A program made the translations under genes and the position numbers. Below are positions 23,505-33,888 of a stretch of 64,000 bases of DNA, piece after piece. Source of the DNA: Mitragyna speciosa (Eukaryota; Streptophyta; Magnoliopsida; Gentianales; Rubiaceae); NCBI GenBank assembly GCA_024721245.1, contig CM045567.1:3541503-3605502 (forward strand). The letters run 5' to 3'. Each line of letters begins with the position of its first letter. Position 1 is the stretch's first letter. The notes beneath the pieces are model-generated. The model was not told where the DNA came from, ran no database searches, and was given only the letters and a program-made list of their open reading frames with translations.

Positions 23505-24586
23505 TGAAGACCTTACTAGTCTAAATCATCTAAATTTTGATTATTATCAAACATATGATGAAGAGTATGAATGTGCTCAATAAGTATTCTTTACAGTTGA
23601 AAAAGAAGGCAAATTGGTGATCTGGACGACTATCCGGACGCACTATGCGGATGTCCGGATGGCCAAAAACACTAAAAAAAAAGGTTGGACAGAAACTATA
23701 CAGACGGGGGTCTGGACGCACATGTGGATGTCCAAATGAGCAAAAATGCTGTAAATGAAGATGGTCAGAAACTATACGGACGAGGGTCTAGACGCACATG
23801 CGGAATGTTCTGATGAGCAAAAGTGCACAAAATCAAGATGGTCAAAAAGCATGCAGATGAGGGCCCAGATGAGCCTATGGAGGTTCGGACTACCAGTAGA
23901 TACCTAGCTTCCGGATGATGATCCAGACAAGTTCTGGACAAGGATCCGAATGTCCATACCTCTCTGTGCGGACGTCCGGACCAGGTAGAATTGTGTCTAA
24001 CGGTTAGTTTTTAATTTTGATTGTTAGAACTCAAATCAAGCTGTCTTTTCATCCTATATAAAAGCAAAATAGTGCAGAATATTTTGTAACTTTTGGCAAT
24101 TGATATCATAGTGATTGTAGAGTGACTTTTTAAAGGAAAAAAATACTCTCTTTAAGTGTACTTGTTATATTTAAGAGTGAATTCTTCTTTATGAGTGTTC
24201 AATTCAATTGTATGGTTGAAAAATTAGCTAGATAGATGTAAAACTTCTTAACTCAACTAGAGAGTGTCTCGAGTGAGTGAGAAGTGAGCCAATTCTTTGT
24301 ACAAGTTGGTATTGAGCCACAAAACAAGAGAAGAAATTCAAGTGTATTAAAGCTTCAAGTTTGTGAACTTGGAAGCAATTTGAGTTTGTTTATTCTAACT
24401 TTTCTCTTATTTAATTTTCAATTTGTTGTGATTGTTAGTATATTGTTTCTTGCATCATTAAACTTATTTGATCACTTAGATAACCCTGGTAAATTTTAAT
24501 TTTGAGAAAATTTGCTATAACTAAGTTAAGTTTTAAAGGAACTTAATTCACCCCTCCCCCCTCTTAGGTTGCATATTGGGCCAACA
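23505..24586 (+). repeat. 5' LTR of the Sirevirus-like element
   Basis: It begins TGAAGACCTTAC and ends ATTGGGCCAACA. It has dense CGGAC/TCCGG motifs at 23,625-23,990, a possible TATA box 'tcctatataaaagc' near 24,050, and closely matches 31,542-32,594. Confidence 0.9.
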
Positions 24587-24588
24587 AT

Positions 24589-24600
24589 TGGTATCAGAGC
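24589..24600 (+). other. Primer-binding site, initiator tRNA-Met
   Basis: TGGTATCAGAGC, three bases after the 5' LTR, is the standard plant copia primer site complementary to the 3' end of initiator tRNA-Met. Confidence 0.95.
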
Positions 24601-24642
24601 TTGAACTCCATTTTTGATGGCCTAACAAGGTAGGAGATATCC

Positions 24643-25950
24643 ATGGCAACCTCTAATAATGTTCTATTCTTAGAAGGCCAATCCATTACTAAACCTCCCA
24701 TGTTTAATGGGGTAAATTATATTAGTTGGAGGGATAGGATGGAAATATTCTTGCAATCAATAGATATTGAACTTTGGCATATTGTGAATGAGGGACCATA
24801 TGAGGGACCATATGAAGCCTATGCTGATGATCCTACTACTAGTAGACAAAGACCAAAAACTAGGCAAGAGCTTTCTCCTCTAGATAGAACAAATCTCACT
24901 CTAAATGCTAAAGTAATGAATCTCTTGTACAATGCTTTAGATGCCAATGAGTCCACTAGAGTGAAGGGATATAAAATGACAAAAGAAATTGGGACAAATT
25001 ACATGAAATTCATGAGGGTAGTGATAGTGTCAAGGAACCAAAAAAGGCCTTGCTAGTCACTAAGTGTGAATCTTTAAGATGGAGCCTCATGAGAACATAG
25101 ACAAAATGTATTGCCGTTTCAATGACATTATCAAGGATCTTTAAGTTTTGCAAAAGGAATATACCTTGGTGAAAAGAATAGAAAAATCTTAAATGTTTTA
25201 CCTAAGGAGTGGGAAAGAAATGTCACGGCTATAGAAGAAGCTAAAGATTTAAACTATGCCTATTGAATTTCTTATAAATTCTCTAACTTCTTTTGAATTG
25301 AAGTTGAAATTCAAGGTACAAGAGAAGGAAGATGCCAAAGTCAAAAAGAACATGGCATTGAAGTATTCACAAGATGATAAAGACAACTTTTTAATTGATG
25401 ATGAGGACTTGGACATGGAGGACAATGATTTAGCTCTACTCACAAAAAGCTTCAAAAAATTTCTCTCCAACAAAAGAAGGTTTAGAAGAGGAGGACAAGA
25501 GAACCTCAACCAATCTAGTTCCTCAAGGAATAGAGGCAAGCAAGAAGCTACTAGGAAGTAAAATGACAAATGTTTTGAATGTGGACAAGTAGGACACTGT
25601 ATGAATGAGTGTCCTTCAAAGAAGAAGAAGAAAGGAAGAGGAAATAGAAAAAAAATTTTTACCAACTTCCAAATTACTTGGAATGAATGCAACTCCGATG
25701 GAGAAATTGAAGAAGAAGAGGAAACGGCTCAAATGGCATTTATGGCCATAGGAGATCATGAGGTAACCTCAAATCATTCTTTTATAGAAAAAAATTTGTG
25801 TGATGATTGTGATAATGAGGATGATGATGATCTTGAGAAATTTGTATTCAAATTTCATATGAAAGAGTCATATGCTAGAAACAACGAATTGAAATTGAAA
25901 GTCAACTCTTTACTTTGTGAGAGTGCTAAACTTGCTTAAGAAAACAAATG
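24643..25950 (+). pseudogene. gag of the Sirevirus-like element (decayed)
   Basis: The frame from 24,643 encodes a typical copia gag start: MATSNNVLFLEGQSITKPP, then 'FNGVNYISWRDRMEIFL', which matches the UBN2-type gag domain. It breaks near 25,054. Gag text continues in other frames, and a zinc knuckle C-x2-C-x4-H-x4-C (CFECGQVGHCMNEC) lies at 25,571-25,612, just after a TAA at 25,559-25,561. The acidic stretch up to 25,940 follows it. In a working element gag forms the particle and the knuckle binds RNA. Here at least one frameshift and several stops separate the parts. Confidence 0.85.
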
Positions 25951-26429
25951 TTTGAGATGTGAGAATGATGAATTGAAGAAAAATAAAGTAGATATGGCTT
26001 GGAATTTTGATGACTTGAAAAGGAAATTAGATAAGAAATCTATCTTTTATAAGAAAATCAAGAGTGAACAAGAAAGCTTGAAAATATGAGTGAACTTAGT
26101 AATTTTCTTGAAAAAGAAAAACAAAAAGTTTTAGAGTAAGAAATCATTAGGAACATGCTTAGTACAAATAGGTTCACTTTGTATAGAAAGAATAGGATAA
26201 GATTCGTTAGACCTATGCATGTGAATAATACTTATATTATGTGCAATTTTTGTCGCCAAGTAGGTTACATGAAAAATAATTGTTATATTAAGAGAAATAT
26301 GAAAAAAGGCATGAAAACAATGTGGATTGTCAAAAATTGTGCTAACTCTTATAGACCCAAAAATTAAAAAAGGGTACCACACGTTATTTTTTTAATTCTG
26401 GTAGGTATGCTTCAAAAATACCAACAAGG

Positions 26430-27680
26430 AGTCAAAGTGATTCATAGATAGTGGATGTTCAAGACAAATGACCGGAGATCCATCATTGTTTGTCAAGCTA
26501 AAGCAAAAGAATAGTAGAAAAGTCACCTTTGAAGATGACATGAAGGCTAAAACCATTGGATTTGGTGATATAGGTAACAATGATGAAACTTTCATTCAAA
26601 ATGTTTTGTTAGTTGATAATCTTAGTTATAACTTGTTAAGTGTGATTCAATTTTGTGATAAAGATTTATATGTTTTATTCAAAAAGCATGAATATTTGAT
26701 ACTTGATTCTAGTTATAATGTAGTTTTTAGAGGTAATAGACTCAATGACATTTATGTTGTTTTTCTACATAGAATAGATAGCAATAGGATTAGATGCCTT
26801 AAGGCTACTAGTGATGACCCTTGGCTTTAGCATAGAAGGCTTTGTCACTTCAATATGGATTTGTTGAATAAGTTGACTAGGAAAGAACTTGTCTGAGGTC
26901 TTCCTAATGTCAAATTTGCAAAAGACAAAATTTGTGATGCTTGTCAACTTGGAAAACAAACCAAGGTCTCTTTTAAACCAAAAAATTGTGTTTCTACTTC
27001 AAAACCTTTGGAGCTTTTACACTTGGATTTATTTGGGCATACCCAAGTTGCAAGCTTTGGGGAAAAAAGATATGTTTTTGTTATTGTAAATGATTATTCA
27101 AGATACACTTGGGTGCTATTTCTTGCACACAATGATGAAACTTTTAAAAATTTGTGTTTTTATTTGCAAAAGTTTAAAATTTGTTAAATTTGGTCACTGT
27201 GAAAAATTAGAAGTGATAATGGAATCGAATTTAAGTATTATGGTTTTCTCGATTTTTGTGATCACAATAGTATTACACATGAATTTTCTACCGCTAGAGT
27301 TCTCTAACAAAATAGAGTTGTTAACTCTCCAAGAGACCGCTAGAACTAGGATAAATGAATGTGATTTGTCAAAATATTTTTGGGCCAAAACGGACAATAC
27401 GGCTTATTATGTTATAATAGAGTTTTATTAAGATCTATTTTGAATAAAACCTTTTATGAACTTATGTTTGGAAAAAAGCCAATTGTTGGCTACTTTAAAG
27501 TTTTTAGTTACAAATGTTTTATTTTGAATATTAAGGAACATCTTGGCAAGTTTGATAAGAAAACGGATGAGGGGATCTTCTTAGGATATGCTAGTGACAA
27601 GAGAGCTTATAGAGTATATAATAGAAGAGCCTTAGTAGTAGAAGATGCTATCCATGCAACCTTTGATGAAGCACAGTAAA
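26430..27680 (+). pseudogene. Protease and integrase of the Sirevirus-like element (decayed)
   Basis: The protease active-site text FIDSGCSRQMTGD lies near 26,450-26,490, preceded by an in-frame TGA where copia proteases usually have Trp. The GAG-pre-integrase motif ('HRRLCHFNMDLLNKLT') and the zinc-binding Cys pair ('CDACQLGKQ') lie at 26,830-26,960. The core then reads 'LHLDLFGHTQVASFGEKRYVFVIVNDYSRYTWV' at about 27,018-27,115. The C-terminal part (27,380-27,679) carries 'YELMFGKKPIVGYFKVFSYKCF' and 'FLGYASDKRAYRVYNRR'. Frameshifts and stops separate these parts. Confidence 0.85.
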
Positions 27681-28029
27681 TTGTGACTAAGGATGCTAAT
27701 GAAGATGATGATGTAGCTATTCAAGAGAATCTAGAGAAACTTACTATTCAAGAGAATGATGAGACTTTAAAGAAAAAAGTTAGTCATAGTGGAGATGTAG
27801 TTGATGAAAAGATAAATGATGAGACTACAAAGGATTTATCCAAAACTTAGATATTTGTACCCAATCATCCTAAGGGACTTATTATAGATGATCCCTCCGA
27901 AAGAGTTAGAACTAGATCCTCTATTGGGCCTTTAGTAGATAACTTTGCTTTACCATCCCAATTTGAGCCTAAAAATATAGAAAATGCCTTGAAAGATGAT
28001 TTTTTTGATAGTTGCCATGCAAGAGGAAT

Positions 28030-29469
28030 TGAATCAATTTGAGAGAAAAAAGGTTTGGAACCCTAGTAGAAAAATCATTAGATTACCCGGTAATAGATAC
28101 AAAATGGGTTTTTAGAAATAAGTTAAATGATAAAGGTGAGATTGTTAGAAATAAAGCAAGGTTAGTTGTCAAAGATTACGCACAAGAAGAAAGAATAGAT
28201 TTTGATGAAACCTTTGCACCGGTTGCTAGAATTGAATCTATAAGAATGCTTCTTGCATATGCATATTTTAAAGGTTTTAAGTTATTTCAAATGGATGTGA
28301 AAAGTGCATCTTAAATGGTTTTATTGAACAAGAAGTATTTGTTGAACAACCTCCTGGTTTTAAATATGAAAAATTTTCAAATCATGTTTTCAAACTTTCT
28401 AAAGTTTTATATCGATTAAAACAAGCTCCTAGAGCTTGTTATGAGAGGTTGAGCAATTTTTTGATTGAATAAGGTTTTAAAAGAGGAATTGTAGACACCA
28501 CACTCTTTACAAAACATCATGCAAATGAATTTTTCATTGTTCAAGTGTATGTTGATGATATTATTTTTGGTGCTACAAATGAAAATCTTTATAAAGAATT
28601 TTCTTTTACGATGCAAAATGAATTTGAAATGAGTATGATGGGAGAGTTAAACTTTTTTCTTGGTCTTCAAATTCATCAATTGAAAAATAAATTTTCATAA
28701 GTTAAACTAAATATGCAAAAGAGTTTCTTAAAAGATTTGGATATGGAGAATTCAAAGCAAGTAGGCACACCAATTTGCACTTCTACTAAGTTAAACAAGG
28801 ATGAAGAAGGTAATAAGGTGGATGAAAAGGGGTATAGAGATATGATAGGTAGTTACTTTATCTTACCGCTAGTAGACCTGATATTATGTTTGCCGTTTGT
28901 CTTTGTGCTAGATTTCAATCATGTCCTAAGAGAATCTCATTTGTTAGCCGTTAAGCGCATTTTTAGGTATCTTAAAGGCACATTAGATTATGAATTTTGG
29001 TATCCAAGAACTCATATGTTTGATCTTGTAGGATACTCTAATGCCGATTTTGCCAGATGTAAATTGATAGAAAAAGCACAAGTAGTTTAGGAAAGTGTTT
29101 AGTTTCTTAGTTTAGCAAAAAACAAGGTTTATTTTCGTTGGCGGAGGCCGAATACATAGCTGTGGATACGCGTTGTGCTCAATTATTGTGGATGAAACAC
29201 ACATTATTCTATTTTGGTTTGGATTTCAAAAGCATGCCCATCAAATATGATAACACAAGTGCTATAAATTTGACCAAAATCACATCCAACATTCTAGAAT
29301 CAAATACATTGACATCAAGTATCATTTTATTAGAGATTTGGTTCAAAAATGAGAGATTAGTGCAGAATATGTTTATACTAGAGATCAACTAACGGATGTT
29401 TTTAGAAAAGCACTTACTGAGAAGAGGTTTAGTTTTCTTCGAAATAATTTGGGAGTAGTGAAAAATTAA
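28030..29469 (+). pseudogene. Reverse transcriptase and RNase H of the Sirevirus-like element (decayed)
   Basis: RT begins near 28,060 ('DTKWVFRNKLNDKGEIVRNKARLVV'). It continues through 'FAPVARIESIRMLLAYA' and, after a frame break at about 28,310, reaches the catalytic YVDD box (28,548-28,559). RNase H follows with 'YSNADFARC' near 29,033 and 'LAEAEYIAVDTRCAQLLWMKH' near 29,140, and ends at a TAA (29,467-29,469). At least three stops and two shifts are visible. The catalytic motifs are still readable, so decay is moderate rather than ancient. Confidence 0.85.
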
Positions 29470-29880
29470 TTTTCAAAAAATTTTTAAATTTATTCCTATT
29501 TTTCTATTCATTCGGATGACCCACTAGAGGACGGACGTCCGGATGGTCAACCCTCAGTGGTCAAATTGACCACCATTCGGACGCTCGGTCCAAACGCTGG
29601 CTTTTGGATCGTGCACTTAAGAGCCACAAACTTCTTTTCTTTTCTGCATTTTTTCGCGCCTCTCTACCTTCAACTCTTCTAAACAGTTTCTCTTCCTTCC
29701 AAACACAAATCTCACTCAAATTCCATCCATATTTGATCTCCGTTTAACATTATTCTTCATCCCTCTCAATTTGCTCATCTTTCACCAAAATTGATTCCTT
29801 CTCTCTCCTAGGGTTTCTATTTTGGGATTTTCCATTTTTCTTCTATTTCCTTCCATTTCTTCCTGAAATTTAGATCATCC

Positions 29881-31269
29881 ATGGCTAGTTCATCTCAAGG
29901 GGGACGCAAAAAAGGACGTAGTGGACGAGGTAGAGGACAAGGTAGAGGGCGAGCTAGCATCACCTATATTGTCAATGAAGAGGGCTTTGTACAATTTCGG
30001 AATAAGATTTGCTTTGATGCCAAATCTCTTGAGCTATATAATAGTTTGGATAATAAGAATATAATTGGGTTGAAATATTGTGAATTTGAGAATTTTGATG
30101 ATGGTTTGGAGGATATTCCTATTATGTTGAGAGCCGTTTGTTGGGAAAAAGTGTGTGAAATCAAGAAAATTGTCTACATCGATTTGGTAAAATAATTTTC
30201 TGCTAACTTGAGAAACGTATATGGTAATGTTGAGTCTATAGTTAATAACATTCACTTTACCTTTGATTCTAGAAAATTGAATGAACTTTTTGGCATGCCT
30301 AATACCAAGAGTGATTTTTGTGTCCTAAAAGAGCACTCACCAATCATTGATTATGATGACTTAAGAAGATCTTTCTTTGGAATTCCCATTAGAACTAGTT
30401 TGACAAATCTTAAGATGAATTGGTTCACTTTATCTAATAGAGTATTATATCACATCATTGTGAACATCTTAGCACCCACTAGTGGACATAAGACAGATGT
30501 CACTCATATGGGTTTACATTTCTTTTATGGGATTATGAGATCTATTCCTCTCAATTTGAGTGCTTTTATGATTAAGTATATGTTTATATGTAAAGGAGAA
30601 TCCAATAAGGGATTAGATTGTGGAACGATTTTAACACTTCTCTTTAAGAACAATGGAGTTGCATTTGATGGTATAATTGGTACTAGACCTAGTGAAGGGG
30701 ATAAGATTGATAAAGAATGCTTTAAAATGCTGCATTTGGGATTTTTTGATGGGAGGTGGTTATTCAAAAGGAGTAAATTACAAACTTCCTTTGCTCCCGG
30801 TGCCTATATAGATGATTTTATTTATGATGATACAAGAGCGGGACAACAAATGGAAGGAGAACCAAAAGCTATGGAAAAATATGCACCTCTTCATGAGCCT
30901 CTATTACACACCATCCATCCTTGTATACCTTCATCCTCTCATGCACCTCCGTCTTCTTGGGAGAGCCGACTCTTTGATGCCATCAATGGCCTTTCAACTC
31001 AAATGAATCCAATGAGTGATTTTACCGGCTTGCACACAGAAATGACCAAGTTGCAAGGAGATTTTCGTGAAGATGTGCGTGGCATTCAGCGTAGATTTGA
31101 ATGTATTGAGTTAGCTCAAGAGTTTGAATGGGACTCAGAGGATCGCGCAAATTTCCCAACTTACATTAGAATGAGGCTGCAAGAACAAGAGCATAGAAGA
31201 AAAGCAAGACATGACACTTCATCTTCCTCATCTACTCATAGTGAAGAAGCTTCTAATGAAGACTCCTAA
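29881..31269 (+). pseudogene. Extra 3' ORF of the Sirevirus-like element (one in-frame stop)
   Basis: One reading frame of 463 codons runs from ATG 29,881 to TAA 31,269, broken only by TAA at 30,193-30,195 (codon 105). The N-terminus is very basic (Gly/Arg/Lys-rich, residues about 6-24). The middle (about residues 28-260) resembles the domain often annotated 'putative plant transposon protein' in plant copia elements, with 'LNELFGMP' and a hydrophobic 'HFFYGIMRSIPLNL' segment. The C-terminus has charged, coiled-coil-like sequence ending in a Ser/Glu-rich tail. No clear signal peptide or strong transmembrane anchor was seen, so I do not call it an envelope protein. Its function is unknown. It lies between the RNase H stop and the polypurine tracts, where Sireviruses carry an optional ORF. 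Its preservation contrasts with the broken pol. Confidence 0.75.
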
Positions 31270-31424
31270 ACTAGGATTTCTTTTGTGTTCTTGCTATGTT
31301 TGGACTTCTTTTGTTTACGAACTTGTTTATGGATTTATGTTTAATGAACTTGTTAATGGTTTGACATTATGGATTTACGTTTTTAATCAGTGCATATGAA
31401 TCTTTGTTTGATTGATGATGCCAA

Positions 31425-31541
31425 AGGGGGTAGAAAAATGATAATGCATATGTTGAGGGGGAGCATGTGTTGAGGGGGAGTGTTGGTGTTGTTTTGTGCC
31501 TCACTTCATCATAAGTTTGTTATCATCAAAAAGGGAGAGAT
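31425..31541 (+). other. Clustered polypurine tracts before the 3' LTR
   Basis: 'aaagggggtag' (31,424), two copies of 'tgttgagggggag' (31,453 and 31,467) and 'aaaaagggagagat' ending at 31,541 precede the LTR. The last is the likely plus-strand primer. Multiple tracts are a described Sirevirus feature. Confidence 0.75.
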
Positions 31542-32594
31542 TGAAGACCTTATGATCTAAATTATCTAAATTTTGATGATTATCAAACATATGATGAAGA
31601 GTACTAATGTGCTTCAAGTATTCTTTGCAATTGAAAAAGAAAGGTTGAAAAAGAAAGCAAATTGGTGATCCGAACGACTATCCGGATGCACTGTGCTGGT
31701 TGTCCAGATGGCTAGAAACACTCAAAAAAAAGGTGGACAGAAACTATACGGACAAGGGTTTAGACTCACATGTGGACATCCGGATGAGCAAAAATGCTTA
31801 AAATGAAGATGGTCAGAAACTATACAGACGAATGTTCGGACACACATGTAGACATCCAGACGAGCAAAATGCACAAAATCAAGATGGTCAGAAAGTATGC
31901 GGACGAGTGTCTGGACGAGCCTGCAGACATCCGGACTACCAGCAGATACGTAGCTTCTGAATGATGATCCGGACCTCTCTATGCAGAGGTTCGGACCAGC
32001 CAGAATTGTACCTAATGGCTAGTTTTTAATTTTGACTGTTAGAACTCAAATCAAGTTGTTTTTTCATCCTATATAAAAGCAAAATAATGCATAATGTTTT
32101 GTAACTTTTGACAATTGATATCATAGTGATTTTAGATTGATTTTTTAAAGGAAAAAAAATACTCTCTTTAAGTGTACTTGTTATATTTAAGAGTGAATTC
32201 TTCTTTGTGAGTGCTCAATTCAATTGTATAGTTAGGTTAGCTAGATAGCTGTAAAACTTCTTAGCTCAATTGGAGGATATCTAGGGTGAGTGAGAAGTGA
32301 GCCAATTCTTTGTACAAATTGGTATTGAGCCACAAAACAAGAGAAGGAATTCAAGTATATTAAAGTTTCAATTTTGTGAACTTGGAAGCAATTTGAGTTT
32401 GTTTATTCCAACTTCTCTCTTATTTAAATTTCAGTTTATTGTGACTGTTATTATATTGTTTCTTGCATCATAAACTTATTTGATCACTTAGATAACTTGG
32501 TAAATTTCAATTTTGAGAAAATTTGCAATAACCAAGTTAAGTTTTAAAAGAACCTAATTCACCCCTCCCTCTTAGGTTGCATATTGGACCAACA
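31542..32594 (+). repeat. 3' LTR of the Sirevirus-like element
   Basis: Starts TGAAGACCTTATG and ends ATTGGACCAACA. It matches the 5' LTR with many substitutions and small indels, such as a duplicated 'gttgaaaaagaaag' segment near 31,640. That points to an old insertion. Confidence 0.9.
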
Positions 32595-33045
32595 GTCCCA
32601 TTGACCAGTTTTACACAAATCTTATTGGAATGTAGTCACGTAATACTCACGTGTCAGTTATAAAAATTTTCAAAAAGAATTAGATTAAAGAGAAAAAAAT
32701 TTAATTGCCATAATTTGTTATTAAAGGCACTAATTTGAATTCATAAATAATAAATAAGTAGATAAAATTGAAAAAAATCCGTCCGGATAGTGCATTCGCA
32801 CGTGTGTCTTTAATTACAAATTATGACAATTAAATTTTTTCTTTTTTAATTCTTTTTAGAAAATTTTGTATATGTCATGTGAGTTTCTCGTGCCCTGATT
32901 CTAATAAGATTTTGAAGAGATTGGTCAATAGGACTAAATGTACTAAAATATTAAAACATTTGGTATTAGATTTGCTTATGTCCAAACTTTACGAACTGAA
33001 ACTGTTGATACCCCAAACATTTAGTACCAAAACTGTAATTTTCTC

Positions 33046-33054
33046 TAGTTTCTA
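33046..33054 (+). repeat. Target site duplication TAGTTTCTA (right)
   Basis: Exact match to 23,379-23,387 on the far side of the second Mutator-like MITE. Confidence 0.85.
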
Positions 33055-33248
33055 GTATGATTTTACCAAGAAAAAATAAAGGTGGTCTTAATTTTTTTTT
33101 TGGCAAAAGGGCATTTTTGTCATTTTATAGCTTCTGTTAATTGGGCTCAAACAATGTCATGGACAAGGAGGTAAATGTAATATCACCAAATATCAGGATT
33201 CGATTTGTAATTTGGTCAAGCATCAAGGGTGGTAAATGTAATTAACCC

Positions 33249-33831
33249 AATTTCTCTATAGGGATTTTATTTGCACATGCATTGGTGTTTGGGGAAATTA
33301 ACGTGCGTCTAATTTGAATCTTCATTTTATCATCACATGATAGAGGCCTGCGCAACAGTGGCACAAAAGTGGCAAGAATTAAATCTGTAAATATAAGGTC
33401 CCATTTGTGCAATTCTAACCAGGGCTTATTTCTAGCTGAATGTAGAAAAAGTTAGAAATAAAAAGAAAAAAGAGATAGAGAAATTCAGTGATGCGAATGG
33501 GGGAAATGCAACAATATTAAAACGTTAAAATCAAAGTATGATTTCTAGTCTTTTCAGTCACACAGAATTCGCAGTAATCGTGTGGCATGGTAATTCATGT
33601 TCACATTTCACCGTCTATGACTTGTATTCCTAATTTTAAATCCTAATCCTAAGCCTAATCAATTTAAATGTCCAATTCAGTCGTTCAATCACTTGGTATG
33701 AACACATTTAGGATGAACACAACCAAAAAACGGGGACCGTAGGGAAAACGGTATCCTAACTGTTAACACAAAGGTAAAGCCTTTGATTGACAAACTATGC
33801 TCCATTTTGTCATTATTTGAATTTCGTCCCT
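33249..33831 (+). promoter_or_regulatory. Upstream region of the lipase gene
   Basis: About 580 bp between the end of the outer Mutator-like element and the TATA box of the lipase. No coding sequence or repeat was recognised. The transposon nest therefore ends 640 bp upstream of the start codon, and more distal control elements would lie within or beyond transposon DNA. Confidence 0.45.
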
Positions 33832-33838
33832 TATATAA
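33832..33838 (+). promoter_or_regulatory. Probable TATA box of the lipase gene
   Basis: TATATAA lies 51 bp upstream of the ATG at 33,889, which would give a short 5' leader of about 20-25 bases. Confidence 0.6.
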
Positions 33839-33888
33839 TGGGGGGAAATGGTTAATGGTGAAGTAACAAATTATCATCATCCCATCAA

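Larger units (their letters stand above)
23505..32594 (+). mobile_element. Sirevirus-like Ty1/copia retrotransposon, full length (9.1 kb)
   Basis: Two LTRs of about 1.05-1.08 kb bracket a primer site, gag, protease, integrase, RT, RNase H, an additional 3' ORF and polypurine tracts. Flanks are GTCCC (23,500-23,504) and GTCCC (32,595-32,599). The order integrase before RT places it in Ty1/copia. A long region after pol with an extra ORF, several polypurine tracts, and LTRs rich in CCGGA/TCCGG palindromic motifs are features I associate with Sireviruses (Maximus/SIRE clade). pol is broken by many stops and shifts, so the copy is not autonomous. Confidence 0.9.
23388..33045. mobile_element. Mutator-like MITE, copy 2, split by a copia element
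   Basis: Same family as 22,819-23,357. It starts GAGAAAATTATAATTTTGG and ends with its mirror AAAACTGTAATTTTCTC, with a perfect 9-bp duplication TAGTTTCTA. The Sirevirus-like element at 23,505-32,594 inserted in its left arm; removing that element leaves about 560 bp, close to copy 1. Text left of the break ('gcatgtttagtccc') joins text to its right ('attgaccagttttac') as in copy 1. Confidence 0.85.
21989..33248. mobile_element. Outer Mutator-like element hosting a transposon nest
   Basis: The ends are inverted repeats. Left begins GGGTTAATTATATTAGCA, then CTTTGACCAAATTA. The reverse complement of the right end begins GGGTTAATTACATTTACC, then CTTGACCAAATTA; similarity runs about 90 bp. Flanks are AATTTCTTT (21,980-21,988) and AATTTCTCT (33,249-33,257), a 9-bp duplication with one difference. 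Without the nested elements it is only about 1 kb, so non-autonomous. The GGGTTAATTA start is common in plant MITEs. Confidence 0.8.

Noticed and set aside
29881..31269. Host gene captured between LTRs
   Set aside because: The position after pol and resemblance to a retrotransposon-associated domain make an element-encoded ORF more likely. No host family was recognised.
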